This document shows positions 22,305 to 31,705 of a DNA stretch of 35,954 nt, one piece after another. How positions within the stretch are numbered: the stretch's first letter is position 1; each line of letters opens with the position of its first letter. The position numbers were made by a program, and so were the translations under genes. The notes beneath the pieces were generated by a model that had not been told where the DNA came from, did no database searches, and saw only the letters and a program-made list of their open reading frames with translations. The DNA comes from a candidate division WOR-3 bacterium (lineage in GTDB: Bacteria > Hydrothermota > Tepidihabitantia > Tepidihabitantales > CAIPLT01): positions 1 to 35,954 of the forward strand of contig JAOABV010000012.1 of NCBI GenBank assembly GCA_026418155.1, written 5' to 3'.

Positions 22305-25241
22305 ATGAAAATTAAATATCAAACAAATATTAAAAATACATTCCGCTTGCCGCTTGCCCGTTTTGGGCATTCCGCTCTTCGCTTTTTTGCGATTTGCGGG
22401 TTACTGTTAGCGGTTAGCGGTTTATTTGCGGGTGAAACAGGTCGGATAATCGGAAGAGTTACCGATGCTCAGACCGGTGAAGCCTTAGCCGGGGTTAATG
22501 TGATTGTTGAAGGCACTGAACTTGGTGCTGCAACTGATGCTGATGGAAGATACCTTATCACTAACGTACCACCGCGAAAACATAATGTGACCGCATCATA
22601 TATCGGTTATGAGCCGATGACCGTAAAAGATGTTATGGTTATTATTGACCAAACCACGACAGTAGATTTTAAGTTAAAACCAACTGTAATTGCAATTGAT
22701 AAACCAGTTATTGTTCAAGCCGAAAGAGAAATGGTCATTAGGACGGCTGTTGCTACTACACGAACTGCTTCAGCTGAAGAGTTTAATCGCCTGCCGGTAA
22801 ATGCCCTGACTCAATTGGTAGGTCTTCAGGCAGGTGTTAGGCAAGATGAGACTCGCGGTTGGACTCATATTCGTGGCGGTAGATATGATGATGTCTCTTA
22901 TTTGATTGATGGTGTTGCCGCACGAGATGCGATTTATGGTGTGCTTTGGTCAAGTCCTAAACCAACTACAGAAGCAATTCAAGAAGTAATAGTTATTACC
23001 GGTAGTTTTGACCCGGAATATGGTGAAGCAATGTCTGGTATTGTTCAAGCGGTAACTAAAGAAGGTGGTACTAAAACGAGTTCTAAAATTAAATATACCA
23101 CAGATGAGATGTTTCCTAACGATGATTTGAATTTTGGCTATAATCAGTTACAATGGACCCTGGGCGGACCAATTCCAATGTATAACCGGATGCGTTATTT
23201 TATCTCAACTCAATATCTTAAGACTGATGATTCTCGAGATGCTCAATACAAACTTCCGGCACCAAGAGGCGAATATGCGATTGAAGGTAAATTAACTTAT
23301 AATTTGCCCAAGTCTTTTCCTTTAACCCGCGAAGGATTAAAATTGACGGTTGATGCTCATCATTCAGTCTATCAATGGCAAGCATATAGTCATGCCTGGA
23401 AGTATTGGCAGCAAGGATTGCACGCTAACCGAGTGCGTTCTTATAAAGCGAATTTCCATTTGAATCATATGTTATCACCCAAAGTCGTCTGGACCTTAAA
23501 AACCGGTGCATTTAATACTGCTCTACTCCGAGCACCACGAGATTTTGAACTTGAAGCCGAAGATACTAAAGGATTTTGGGGCGCTTTACGCAAATCAGGA
23601 ATTTGGGACCGTTATCTATTTTTAGGCGAAGACTGGGTTTTTAAAAATCCGCGCGGACTTTCAATAAAAGAGGCTCTGCTCAACTTATATCAAGGTTATA
23701 AGCCAGGTACTGTAAGTGATACGGTAAAATATCAGACGAAAATCAATGGTAGAGATACAACTTTATATCTTGCTGGATATAAACCGTTAGGCTATTATGC
23801 TGAAGATTATACAATGAATAACCCTTATGGTGTTTATGGGCTATTTGTTGGTGAAGGATACTCTTATTTCCATTACCGCTCTACCCAGACAAAATATATC
23901 AAAGGTGATATTTCTTATACGCCCAATAAGATTCATGAATTAAAAACTGGTTTTGATTTAACCCAATATCGATTACAAGAGTTTACCAATTCAATGCCTT
24001 ATGACCCGAACCCTTTCTGGGAAAGTTATGATGCCAAACCATTAACTTTTGCGGCATATATTCAGGACCGAGCGGATTTTGAAGATTTGGTGATTAGAGG
24101 CGGTGTGCGATTTGATTATCTTGATACCAAAGCGAAACATCGGGTATTTCCTGAAAGTATTGGTGGTTCGGAACGAATTCGTGACTCAATGATACCGGTG
24201 AAGAAAAAATTACGATTATCTCCCCGTCTTGGTATCTCTTATCCAATAACTGAACGTATCAAATTCCGATTTTCTTATGGTCATTTCTTTAAGAACCCAA
24301 CATTTGGCGATGTTTATTCATCATCTGAATTTACTGCTTTAGACATTACTCGTCGACCAAATTTAATTGCCGGCAATACTGATTTGTCCGCAGAAAAAAC
24401 GATTGCCTATGAGATGGGATTTGATGCTCAATTGTCAGATATTTTTGCTTTTGACTTGACAACTTTTTATAAAGATGTATTCGATTTGTCCGGCACAAGA
24501 CAGGTTCAATCAATTCCATCTTACCGGATGTATTATAATGTTGAATATGCGAGGGTTTTGGGTACTGAAGCAACTTTTACCAAACAATTAAGTGATTATT
24601 GGCGGGCATCAGCATCTTATACTTATCAAATTGCCAAAGGCACAGCTTCCACTGCTTATGCCGAATATATGCGTGGTTATGCAGTTCAAATTGATTACCC
24701 CTTAGACCATGATATGCGACACTCAGCAAGCTTAGACTTCTCTTTAAATTTCCCATCAGATTTTGTGTTCATCCCACTGCGAGATTTTGAAGGCTCAATA
24801 TTAAGTCGCTATAATTCAGGCTTACCTTATACACCAACCGATATTCGTGGTACAAGAATTGCTGACGAAAATTCCGCGCGTATGCCCGGCTCATTTACCA
24901 TTGATTCCCGGCTCAACAAATCTATAAAGATTGGAAATTTAAATATGAGTCTTTTCTGTGATATCTATAACCTATTAAATGCCGAAATTGTTCAACAGGT
25001 GTTTACCGCAACCGGAAGTCCTTCGGACCGCGGCCGAAGATTTTCCGTTGGCGAATTTTCTTTTGGCTGGCGTATTGGTGACCCATATTACCACCCAGCC
25101 CGAGATTTTAATCACGATGGCTATCTAACTCAATATGAAATGTATAAGTCCTATCTTGATGCTTATAATGACCGATTTTCAATTCCAACTTATTACGGCC
25201 CACCACGAAAAATTAGATTCGGCATAAGTCTTGGAATTTAA
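22305..25241 (+). CDS. TonB-dependent receptor with carboxypeptidase-like N-domain
   Basis: 978 residues. Signal peptide ending near GLFAG, a carboxypeptidase regulatory-like domain (~45-128: GRIIGRVTDAQTGEALAGVNVIVEG ... DGRYLITNVPP), plug domain (~150-255: GVRQDETRGWTHIRGGRYDDVSYLIDGV ... EYGEAMSGIVQAVTKEGG) and a long outer-membrane barrel ending in IRFGISLGI. This is the architecture of SusC/OmpA-type surface receptors. Two ATGs (22302, 22305) follow GGAGGCG; the second has the better spacing. Signal-peptide codons include short direct repeats. Substrate unknown; the barrel may form a complex with neighbours. Confidence 0.9.
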   Translation: MKIKYQTNIKNTFRLPLARFGHSALRFFAICGLLLAVSGLFAGETGRIIGRVTDAQTGEALAGVNVIVEGTELGAATDADGRYLITNVPPRKHNVTASYIGYEPMTVKDVMVIIDQTTTVDFKLKPTVIAIDKPVIVQAEREMVIRTAVATTRTASAEEFNRLPVNALTQLVGLQAGVRQDETRGWTHIRGGRYDDVSYLIDGVAARDAIYGVLWSSPKPTTEAIQEVIVITGSFDPEYGEAMSGIVQAVTKEGGTKTSSKIKYTTDEMFPNDDLNFGYNQLQWTLGGPIPMYNRMRYFISTQYLKTDDSRDAQYKLPAPRGEYAIEGKLTYNLPKSFPLTREGLKLTVDAHHSVYQWQAYSHAWKYWQQGLHANRVRSYKANFHLNHMLSPKVVWTLKTGAFNTALLRAPRDFELEAEDTKGFWGALRKSGIWDRYLFLGEDWVFKNPRGLSIKEALLNLYQGYKPGTVSDTVKYQTKINGRDTTLYLAGYKPLGYYAEDYTMNNPYGVYGLFVGEGYSYFHYRSTQTKYIKGDISYTPNKIHELKTGFDLTQYRLQEFTNSMPYDPNPFWESYDAKPLTFAAYIQDRADFEDLVIRGGVRFDYLDTKAKHRVFPESIGGSERIRDSMIPVKKKLRLSPRLGISYPITERIKFRFSYGHFFKNPTFGDVYSSSEFTALDITRRPNLIAGNTDLSAEKTIAYEMGFDAQLSDIFAFDLTTFYKDVFDLSGTRQVQSIPSYRMYYNVEYARVLGTEATFTKQLSDYWRASASYTYQIAKGTASTAYAEYMRGYAVQIDYPLDHDMRHSASLDFSLNFPSDFVFIPLRDFEGSILSRYNSGLPYTPTDIRGTRIADENSARMPGSFTIDSRLNKSIKIGNLNMSLFCDIYNLLNAEIVQQVFTATGSPSDRGRRFSVGEFSFGWRIGDPYYHPARDFNHDGYLTQYEMYKSYLDAYNDRFSIPTYYGPPRKIRFGISLGI

Positions 25242-25256
25242 GACACAGGAGGAGCT

Positions 25257-28200
25257 ATGATGACAAGAAAATTCAAAAATTTTAAAATTGGAAGATTAAT
25301 ATTTTATCTTATAATCTGTAATCTTTTAATCTTACAATTGGTAGATGCACGTTCTTTAACTCGTCCACCGCGCACACGTCGGATTTGGGATAAGAAATGG
25401 TTGGATATTAATCGCTGGCGGTGTCCCTTTTATAATGATGGAAGATATGCGTATGATGAAGCAACTACTGATGGCGCTGGTCGCTGGCCTTATCCTTATG
25501 AGAATACTTATATTTTTGGTGCTGGTCCTTGGGTTGGTGCAATTATTGGCGGTGATACTTTAGTGACAGTCGGTTATAATCCCAATACGGCAAGAGGTGA
25601 GTTTTATCCAACTCCAGCCAAGACTTGGGAACAAGGCACAGGCGATGCTCGTGACCGCATCTATAAGTTTCCTAACGACTGGCCACCACCTTTCGATGCC
25701 ACTAAATATGATGTAACGCCTAGGGTGCTAAGAATCGATACCACACAAATACCACCAGAGACCACATATTACACATTAGTTCCTACAAAGAATTTTTCTT
25801 TACAGGATATGTGGTGTGTCTATTGTGATTTGTCGCCAGACTATCATACTGCACCTGGTCGTCCTTTAGGTATTGAAGTCTATCAAACTATTTATGCTTG
25901 GAATTATACGAGTAATCAAGATATATTCTTTATTATCTACCGAGTAAAAAATGTTTCAGGCGATACACTGAAAAAAATGATTCTTGGTGCGTGTATGGAC
26001 CCGGATGTTGGAATGTATAATGATGATATGGTCGGTTTAATAAAAGAATTGTGTTTAGAAGGTGATACGATACCCGTGCGCAATGTTGGTTTTGTTGGCG
26101 ATGACGATAATATTGAAACACCCCGTCCCCCTTATTGGCAAGCAGGAACGCCGGGCGTGGTTGCTTATAAGTTTTTAGAGAGTCCAAGAAAACCTGATGG
26201 AACTTTAATTGGGATGTCGGCATTTAAGAAATTTACAATTGACATTGACCCAATGAAAGACGTTGACCAGTACAAAACATTAGCCGGTTATGATTATCGA
26301 ACAGGTATCTATTCGCCTTATGACTCAATCGATTTACAACCTGCTGACAAACGATTTATCCAGTGTACAGGTCCTTTTGATTTAGCTCCCGAGTCAGTTG
26401 CAACGATAATTGTTGCGGCGATAGCTGCACCATACGGTTCTGAGGGAGAATCATGGATTAACCGAGATACAACGGATTTGAAACCATTATATAAATTAGC
26501 AAAAGAAGCACAGTTTATCTATGATAACAATTGGTTATTGCCTGGTCCCCCTGTGGCATCCAATGTAACACTTATTCCTATGGACAATAAAATTAGAATC
26601 GTCTGGGATGATTTACCAGAGAGAACACCTGATCCATATTATGTTGAAGTAGCCGGCAAACCAGGAGCACCTGGTTATGACCCAGCATACAGAGCGTATG
26701 ATTTTGAGGGTTACAAAATCTACAAATCAACCGATGGTGTAAATTGGGAATTGCTAGCACATTGCGATTTAGTCAACGGTATCAAGTTCCAAATTGTTAC
26801 AGAGACCGTCATTCGTGGTGATATTAAAGAAGTGAATACCAAAATTTATGCTGAAGATACGATTACTCAGCCTGGTATGGTCACTAAAGCCAACGATTAT
26901 CGAACATTTTATTCCTTAGAAGACAAAAAAGTAACAAATGGATTTACTTATTATTATCGGGTTGCAGGGTATGATTTCAATTTCCAAACTAAAGACACTT
27001 TAACTGGTAGAATTGATACAATCAGTTTTGAATCTAATCCGACACCGGTTTCGATTAAACCGAGATGGGAAGCACCTAATTATGATACATCATTTGTTAG
27101 AATTATACGGGTTATAGGTGATACAGTGAATCCTGGTGTACGATGTAGTACAGTAATTGTTATACCTTATGCAGTAACACCGGAGACTTTGAGGATTCGA
27201 TTTGCTGGGCCTCAATATGCCGGCATGGAAAATCGGGCAGTCTATCAGTATACAGTTGATAAAGACACAACAATCAAAGTAATCTCTAACAATTGTACCA
27301 CTTATCAACGCATTACTAAAAATGTTTTTGGTCCATTTAAGTTCTATTACGATATTATTGAAGGTGCCAAAAAGATGAGACAAAAATGCCCGGCAATTGG
27401 TGGAACCGAAATTATCTTCGCTTGCTCAATACCGGTCCCAACTAAATATTTTGATACCGTGTATCCGACAATCGGCTCATATCCTAAAGAAATTCTTTAT
27501 CCGATATCAGGAACTGTGCGAAGAGCATTATGGGCATTTCGTGGCTCGGACTATAAAATCAAATGGAAAGTTGTTAATGGTAAAAGAACTTGTGAAATTT
27601 ATGACGTAACTAATAATGTTGAAGTACCGAAAACACGATTTGTAAACAGGGTTGGAAATGATTCTTTGGCTAATGGTTGGAATTTTGCAACAGACTTAAC
27701 TATAGGCCCACCATCAGATACTTTAGAACCAACTCATAAGGTTATTTATATTTGTGGTGGATTTTTTGCACTTAATTACGACCGAGCAACTAATACTCGA
27801 CAAGCAATTGGTAATCTTATTGACTCAATTCAGGATGGTGATGAATGGTTTGTTAAAGGACATAAGGGATTTGGAACCTCGCCATATCATAATCTTTTCT
27901 ATTTGATTGGCGACCGATTAGAGATTGACCGGACTCCTAATAAATATAAACTTAATGTCAAAGTTGTGCCTAATCCTTATATTGTGACCAATGATTGGGA
28001 AACGCATCAACTGGAACGCAAAATTGCTTTTATCAAGTTACCAGCAGAATGCACAATCCGTATCTTTACAGTTGCCGGTGATTTAGTAAAGGTGATACAA
28101 CACAAAGACACGCGTACTACAAAGACTAGTGCCGATGACAAGCTACAACCATTGGAATTGGGAGGAACTGAGTATTGGAATTTATTAAACGAACATGACC

Positions 28201-28283
28201 AATTGGTATCAGCCGGAATTTATATCTTCCATATTGAATCTGATATTGGCGAGCAAATTGGAAAATTTGCAATTATCCGATAA
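25257..28283 (+). CDS. Large secreted protein with FN3-like and FlgD-like domains
   Basis: 1008 residues. Signal peptide (~1-31, ICNLLILQLVDA). A long N-terminal region (~32-430) of unknown fold, an FN3-like region (~433-600: PPVASNVTLIPMDNKIRIVW ... GYKIYKSTDGVNWELL ... FTYYYRVAGYDF), then ~100 C-terminal residues of FlgD Ig-like/type IX sorting-like form: KVVPNPYIVTND, CTIRIFTVAGDLVKVI, EYWNLLNEHDQLVSAGIYIF. Such tails target proteins to the surface in Bacteroidota; whether that machinery exists here is open. Shine-Dalgarno GGAGG four bases before the first of two ATGs. Between the TonB receptor and PorV. Confidence 0.8.
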   Translation: MMTRKFKNFKIGRLIFYLIICNLLILQLVDARSLTRPPRTRRIWDKKWLDINRWRCPFYNDGRYAYDEATTDGAGRWPYPYENTYIFGAGPWVGAIIGGDTLVTVGYNPNTARGEFYPTPAKTWEQGTGDARDRIYKFPNDWPPPFDATKYDVTPRVLRIDTTQIPPETTYYTLVPTKNFSLQDMWCVYCDLSPDYHTAPGRPLGIEVYQTIYAWNYTSNQDIFFIIYRVKNVSGDTLKKMILGACMDPDVGMYNDDMVGLIKELCLEGDTIPVRNVGFVGDDDNIETPRPPYWQAGTPGVVAYKFLESPRKPDGTLIGMSAFKKFTIDIDPMKDVDQYKTLAGYDYRTGIYSPYDSIDLQPADKRFIQCTGPFDLAPESVATIIVAAIAAPYGSEGESWINRDTTDLKPLYKLAKEAQFIYDNNWLLPGPPVASNVTLIPMDNKIRIVWDDLPERTPDPYYVEVAGKPGAPGYDPAYRAYDFEGYKIYKSTDGVNWELLAHCDLVNGIKFQIVTETVIRGDIKEVNTKIYAEDTITQPGMVTKANDYRTFYSLEDKKVTNGFTYYYRVAGYDFNFQTKDTLTGRIDTISFESNPTPVSIKPRWEAPNYDTSFVRIIRVIGDTVNPGVRCSTVIVIPYAVTPETLRIRFAGPQYAGMENRAVYQYTVDKDTTIKVISNNCTTYQRITKNVFGPFKFYYDIIEGAKKMRQKCPAIGGTEIIFACSIPVPTKYFDTVYPTIGSYPKEILYPISGTVRRALWAFRGSDYKIKWKVVNGKRTCEIYDVTNNVEVPKTRFVNRVGNDSLANGWNFATDLTIGPPSDTLEPTHKVIYICGGFFALNYDRATNTRQAIGNLIDSIQDGDEWFVKGHKGFGTSPYHNLFYLIGDRLEIDRTPNKYKLNVKVVPNPYIVTNDWETHQLERKIAFIKLPAECTIRIFTVAGDLVKVIQHKDTRTTKTSADDKLQPLELGGTEYWNLLNEHDQLVSAGIYIFHIESDIGEQIGKFAIIR

Positions 28284-28306
28284 GGTCAACGACCATGGAG
28301 GCAATA

Positions 28307-29380
28307 ATGACGATTCAAAGATTCAAAGATTCGAAGATTCCAAGATTGATGTTATGTCTTGTAATCTGTAATCTACTAATTTTCTCATTAACGGCGATAT
28401 ATGCGGATGTTAAGTTTTCAAAAGTAGGAACAACCAGTGCTCAGTTCTTAAAAATTAGCGTTGGTCGCGCATCTGGAATGGGCGATGCTTTTGTGGCAAT
28501 TGCTGATGACGCTTCGGCTACTTATTTTAATCCCGCCGGTCTTTCACAAATTAGTAAACGCGAAGGATTGTTCAGTCATATTAATTGGATTGCCGACCTT
28601 AATCATGACTATATTTCAATGGCTCTACCAACAAAATTAGGAACGATTGCCTTTTCCGCAACGGCACTTACAATGGGTGATATGGAGCGATTAATGATTG
28701 ATAATCCTAAGACCACGGTCCGAGAAGATACAGCAACTGGTTTATATTTTAGTGCAGCGGATTTATCATTGGCAGTTTCTTACGGTCGCCAAATAACGGA
28801 TAAACTTTCTTTCGGCTTTTCTACGAAAGCAATCTCGCAATCTATCTGGAACATGAGTGCAACAGGCGCAGCATTTGACTTTGGTCTTTTTTATAATACC
28901 GGCTATAGAAGTTTGCGATTAGGTGCAGTGATTACTAATTTTGGAACTGCGATGTCTTTTTCTGGTTTAGGCCTTGAATTCCAAGATACAACGCTTAAAA
29001 CAAAACCGCGCGCAGTCTACAAAACGACGCCAACTACTTTACCGACAACTTTCCGTTTTGGTATTGCTTATAATTTTATTGAAACTCCTAATGATATACT
29101 GACAATGGCATTAGATTTGGTTCATCCTAATGATATTAATGAAACGGTAAATGTTGGTCTGGAATATGCATACAAAAAATTGTTATTCTTGCGGACAGGA
29201 TATATTCTAAATACAGACCTTGAATATGCCAAAGCACTTAAATATTCAACTGGATTATCGGCAGGTGCTGGAGTTAAATTCGATTTGAAATCAGGAATGA
29301 ATTTACGACTTGACTATTGTTATCGTGATATGGGATGGTTAAAAGGTGCACATCGCTTGATACTCGGAATCGGATTTTAA
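28307..29380 (+). CDS. PorV/PorQ-family outer-membrane protein
   Basis: 357 residues. Signal peptide (~1-32), then the PorV N-terminal block TSAQFLKISVGRASGMGDAFVAIADDASATYFNPAGLSQ split by conserved Gly/Asn-Pro-Ala-Gly, and a beta-barrel of the FadL/OMPP1 type ending in HRLILGIGF (C-terminal Phe). PorV in Bacteroidota shuttles type IX cargo from the translocon to the attachment complex. The track of an upstream ATG at 28295 is discounted: GGAGG (28297-28301) lies inside that extension, five bases before ATG 28307. Last gene before a strong terminator. Confidence 0.88.
   Translation: MTIQRFKDSKIPRLMLCLVICNLLIFSLTAIYADVKFSKVGTTSAQFLKISVGRASGMGDAFVAIADDASATYFNPAGLSQISKREGLFSHINWIADLNHDYISMALPTKLGTIAFSATALTMGDMERLMIDNPKTTVREDTATGLYFSAADLSLAVSYGRQITDKLSFGFSTKAISQSIWNMSATGAAFDFGLFYNTGYRSLRLGAVITNFGTAMSFSGLGLEFQDTTLKTKPRAVYKTTPTTLPTTFRFGIAYNFIETPNDILTMALDLVHPNDINETVNVGLEYAYKKLLFLRTGYILNTDLEYAKALKYSTGLSAGAGVKFDLKSGMNLRLDYCYRDMGWLKGAHRLILGIGF
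28312..28348 (+). repeat. 8-bp tandem repeat in the PorV signal-peptide codons
   Basis: GATTCAAA twice, then GATTCGAA, GATTCCAA and GATTG: four to five units of an 8-bp repeat, out of step with codons, coding IQRFKDSKIPRL. The start of the 25257 gene has related DNA. Confidence 0.6.
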
Positions 29381-29406
29381 TTTATAATTTTTTTTTAAAT
29401 ATACAC

Positions 29407-29442
29407 GGGGCATTCGATTTGGATACGGATGCCCCTTTTTTT
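29407..29442 (+). terminator. Rho-independent terminator after the surface operon
   Basis: GGGGCATTCG (29407-29416) pairs with CGGATGCCCC (29426-29435): 10-bp stem with one G-T pair, 9-nt loop, then seven T (29436-29442). The next base begins the ATG of the peptidase gene. Confidence 0.88.
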
Positions 29443-31683
29443 ATGATGACGACGACTTACAAAAAAAGAAACAATGCAATTTCACAGATTGGCATAAGTT
29501 CGTTTTCTAAATTGATATTTCTCGCAGTAATCTTGTGTAATTTTGTGGTTAAAAATTCGGCGGCTTTGGATTGGACAGTAATGGTCTATATGTGCGCAGA
29601 TAATGGAATGAATTATCAAAGTTATGACGACCTAAATGAAATGAAAGAAGTTGGTTCTTCGGAAAGAGTAAAAATTATTGTTCAAGTTGATAATTTAGCT
29701 GGTGATATTCAGCCATATGGTCGTAGATGTGTGATTAATCAAAATCAAATTGTTCAATTGGAAAATTTAGGCGAAATTGATATGGCTGACCCACAAGCTT
29801 TAATCGAATTTGTGCGGTTCGGCTATCGTTACTTTAATGCTCAGAAATATCTTTTGATTCTCTGGGACCACGGCAACGGCTGGCCTATTGGTTATTATCC
29901 GTCATCAAAAGATAAGGCAGTTATTTATGACGAATCGCATAATAATTGGATGGGAGTTGCTGATGGTGAATTAAACTATGCTGTTAAAGAAATTAAAAAA
30001 ATTCTTCGCAAAAATGTCGCTATTCTTGGTTTTGATGCCTGTCTCATGGGAATGGCAGAAGTTGCTGGTGAAATTGCCGAAGGCGTTGATTATATGTTTG
30101 CTTCCGAAGAAGTTTTGCCTTATGATGGATTACCCTATAATGATTTAATATCTTATCTTATCCAAAATCCCAATATTTCGGCAAAGGATTTAGCTCCTAA
30201 TATGGTTTCAATTGCTACTAATTCTTATAACAACGGGTCACAGGGTCGTGAAGAATGCACATTTTCCGCAATTGATCTAAAACAATTTGATGCGGCCCAC
30301 AATAAATTTTCATCATCACTTACAATATTGTCGCGATATGCCAAGACACCAGAAATGAGACAAGCAAGAAATTCGGTGCAAACTTTTGCGATTGAATGCG
30401 ACTCATATCCAGCAGGACCAAATGATGATTACATTGATTTAATCGATTTTTTAGAATTGAGTATTAATGCGGTCACAAATGCTAATGATAAAACTGAATG
30501 TCAAAAGGCGATTGATTTATTTAAAAAATCAGTTGTGGCTAAAGGTTATGTCGGAAATTATCTTGCTCGAGCAAAAGGGATTGCAGTCTGGTTTCCTGAT
30601 AACTATATTGCATTCAAACATCAGTATTTAGATTATCAAAATTTACAATGGCAAAAAAATGTCAATTGGCTTTATTTTCTCAATAATTTTTATGGGATAG
30701 ATGACATTAAACCAAGTTCGGTTAATCTTATCCGTTCTTCAATTGGTGGCAAAAATGATTTTCGGTTGATGTGGAACAAAAGTCATGATTTGGCGCCAGT
30801 GAGATATGACTTACTACAAATAAATAGTATTGAACAAATCTTTGAGGATAATTGCGATAGTTTTTCATCTTGGCTTAATGATGGATTTGTATTATCATCA
30901 TTATATAATTATCCAAGAACTTGTTTTTATACAGGAATCGGAAATAATGTAAGTATTAAGTTAACAATAAAAGACTCAGTCAATTTAACTGAAGCGGGTT
31001 TTCTGTCTTTCTTAACCCACTATTATACTGAAGAAAACTATTGCAATAATAGTATTAAGCGCGATGTATTTTATGTTGAAGTTTCAGAAGATGGTAATAA
31101 TTATTTACCAATAGATTCTTTTTATGGAAAGAATATAGGTTGGACCGAACATCGTTATCTGTTGCCACAATCTGATTATCTTTGGATCAGATTTCGGTAT
31201 ACAACTGACGGAACTTATCCTGATAGTGGAGTGTTTATTGATAATATAAAAATCTATAAATTTAGTGATTTTCGGAGAATAGGTGAAAATCTTGAAGATA
31301 CCTTTTTATATCTATTTAATATGCCCCAAGATAAGTATTATTATATGATTCAGCCTATAGATTCTTTTGGCAATATTGGATTTTTAAGTTCAGCGCAAGA
31401 AGTATTAATTGAAAACTATTGTGAACCTTTTTCTTTACCGTCGCCTTTTTTTACTGACTGTAATATCTACTGTGATTTTCCTGCGGACCAAGAGCCGAGT
31501 CTTTATATTTATACTTTATCGGGTGAATTGATTAAGAAATTTACTTATGACGATTTTATTGGCAATGTAGTTTATTGGAATGGAAAGAATGAATCTGGTA
31601 AAGAAATTGCCAGTGGATTGTATTTAGTTTTACTTAAAGGTAAAAACTTTACTCGGGTCGGAAAAATTGCTAAAGTAAAATAA
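29443..31683 (+). CDS. Secreted clostripain-family (C11) cysteine peptidase
   Basis: 746 residues. Signal peptide (~18-42, SKLIFLAVILCNFVVKNSAA), C11 peptidase domain (~43-400) with WTVMVYMCADNGM, catalytic His143 (LWDHGNGW) and Cys200 (GFDACLMGMAEVAGEI). Then a jelly-roll/MAM-like region (~470-620) and a C-terminal FlgD/type IX-like tail (~670-746: LYIYTLSGELIKKF ... VYWNGKNESGKEIASGLYLVLL). ATG 29443 is chosen because the frame upstream is inside PorV and its terminator; a second ATG follows at 29446. No Shine-Dalgarno exists: the start abuts the terminator T-run. A likely cargo of the PorV-linked export route; arginine-type cleavage specificity is typical of clostripain but not proven here. 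Confidence 0.88.
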   Translation: MMTTTYKKRNNAISQIGISSFSKLIFLAVILCNFVVKNSAALDWTVMVYMCADNGMNYQSYDDLNEMKEVGSSERVKIIVQVDNLAGDIQPYGRRCVINQNQIVQLENLGEIDMADPQALIEFVRFGYRYFNAQKYLLILWDHGNGWPIGYYPSSKDKAVIYDESHNNWMGVADGELNYAVKEIKKILRKNVAILGFDACLMGMAEVAGEIAEGVDYMFASEEVLPYDGLPYNDLISYLIQNPNISAKDLAPNMVSIATNSYNNGSQGREECTFSAIDLKQFDAAHNKFSSSLTILSRYAKTPEMRQARNSVQTFAIECDSYPAGPNDDYIDLIDFLELSINAVTNANDKTECQKAIDLFKKSVVAKGYVGNYLARAKGIAVWFPDNYIAFKHQYLDYQNLQWQKNVNWLYFLNNFYGIDDIKPSSVNLIRSSIGGKNDFRLMWNKSHDLAPVRYDLLQINSIEQIFEDNCDSFSSWLNDGFVLSSLYNYPRTCFYTGIGNNVSIKLTIKDSVNLTEAGFLSFLTHYYTEENYCNNSIKRDVFYVEVSEDGNNYLPIDSFYGKNIGWTEHRYLLPQSDYLWIRFRYTTDGTYPDSGVFIDNIKIYKFSDFRRIGENLEDTFLYLFNMPQDKYYYMIQPIDSFGNIGFLSSAQEVLIENYCEPFSLPSPFFTDCNIYCDFPADQEPSLYIYTLSGELIKKFTYDDFIGNVVYWNGKNESGKEIASGLYLVLLKGKNFTRVGKIAKVK

Positions 31684-31705
31684 AAAGGATAAAATTAAAG
31701 TTAAC

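Noticed and set aside
28295-28306. Upstream ATG for the PorV-like protein
   Set aside because: The Shine-Dalgarno GGAGG lies inside it and is correctly spaced for ATG 28307.
29335-29442. 36-residue N-terminal extension of the peptidase starting inside porV
   Set aside because: It overlaps the porV end and runs through the terminator hairpin; the signal peptide fits a start at 29443.
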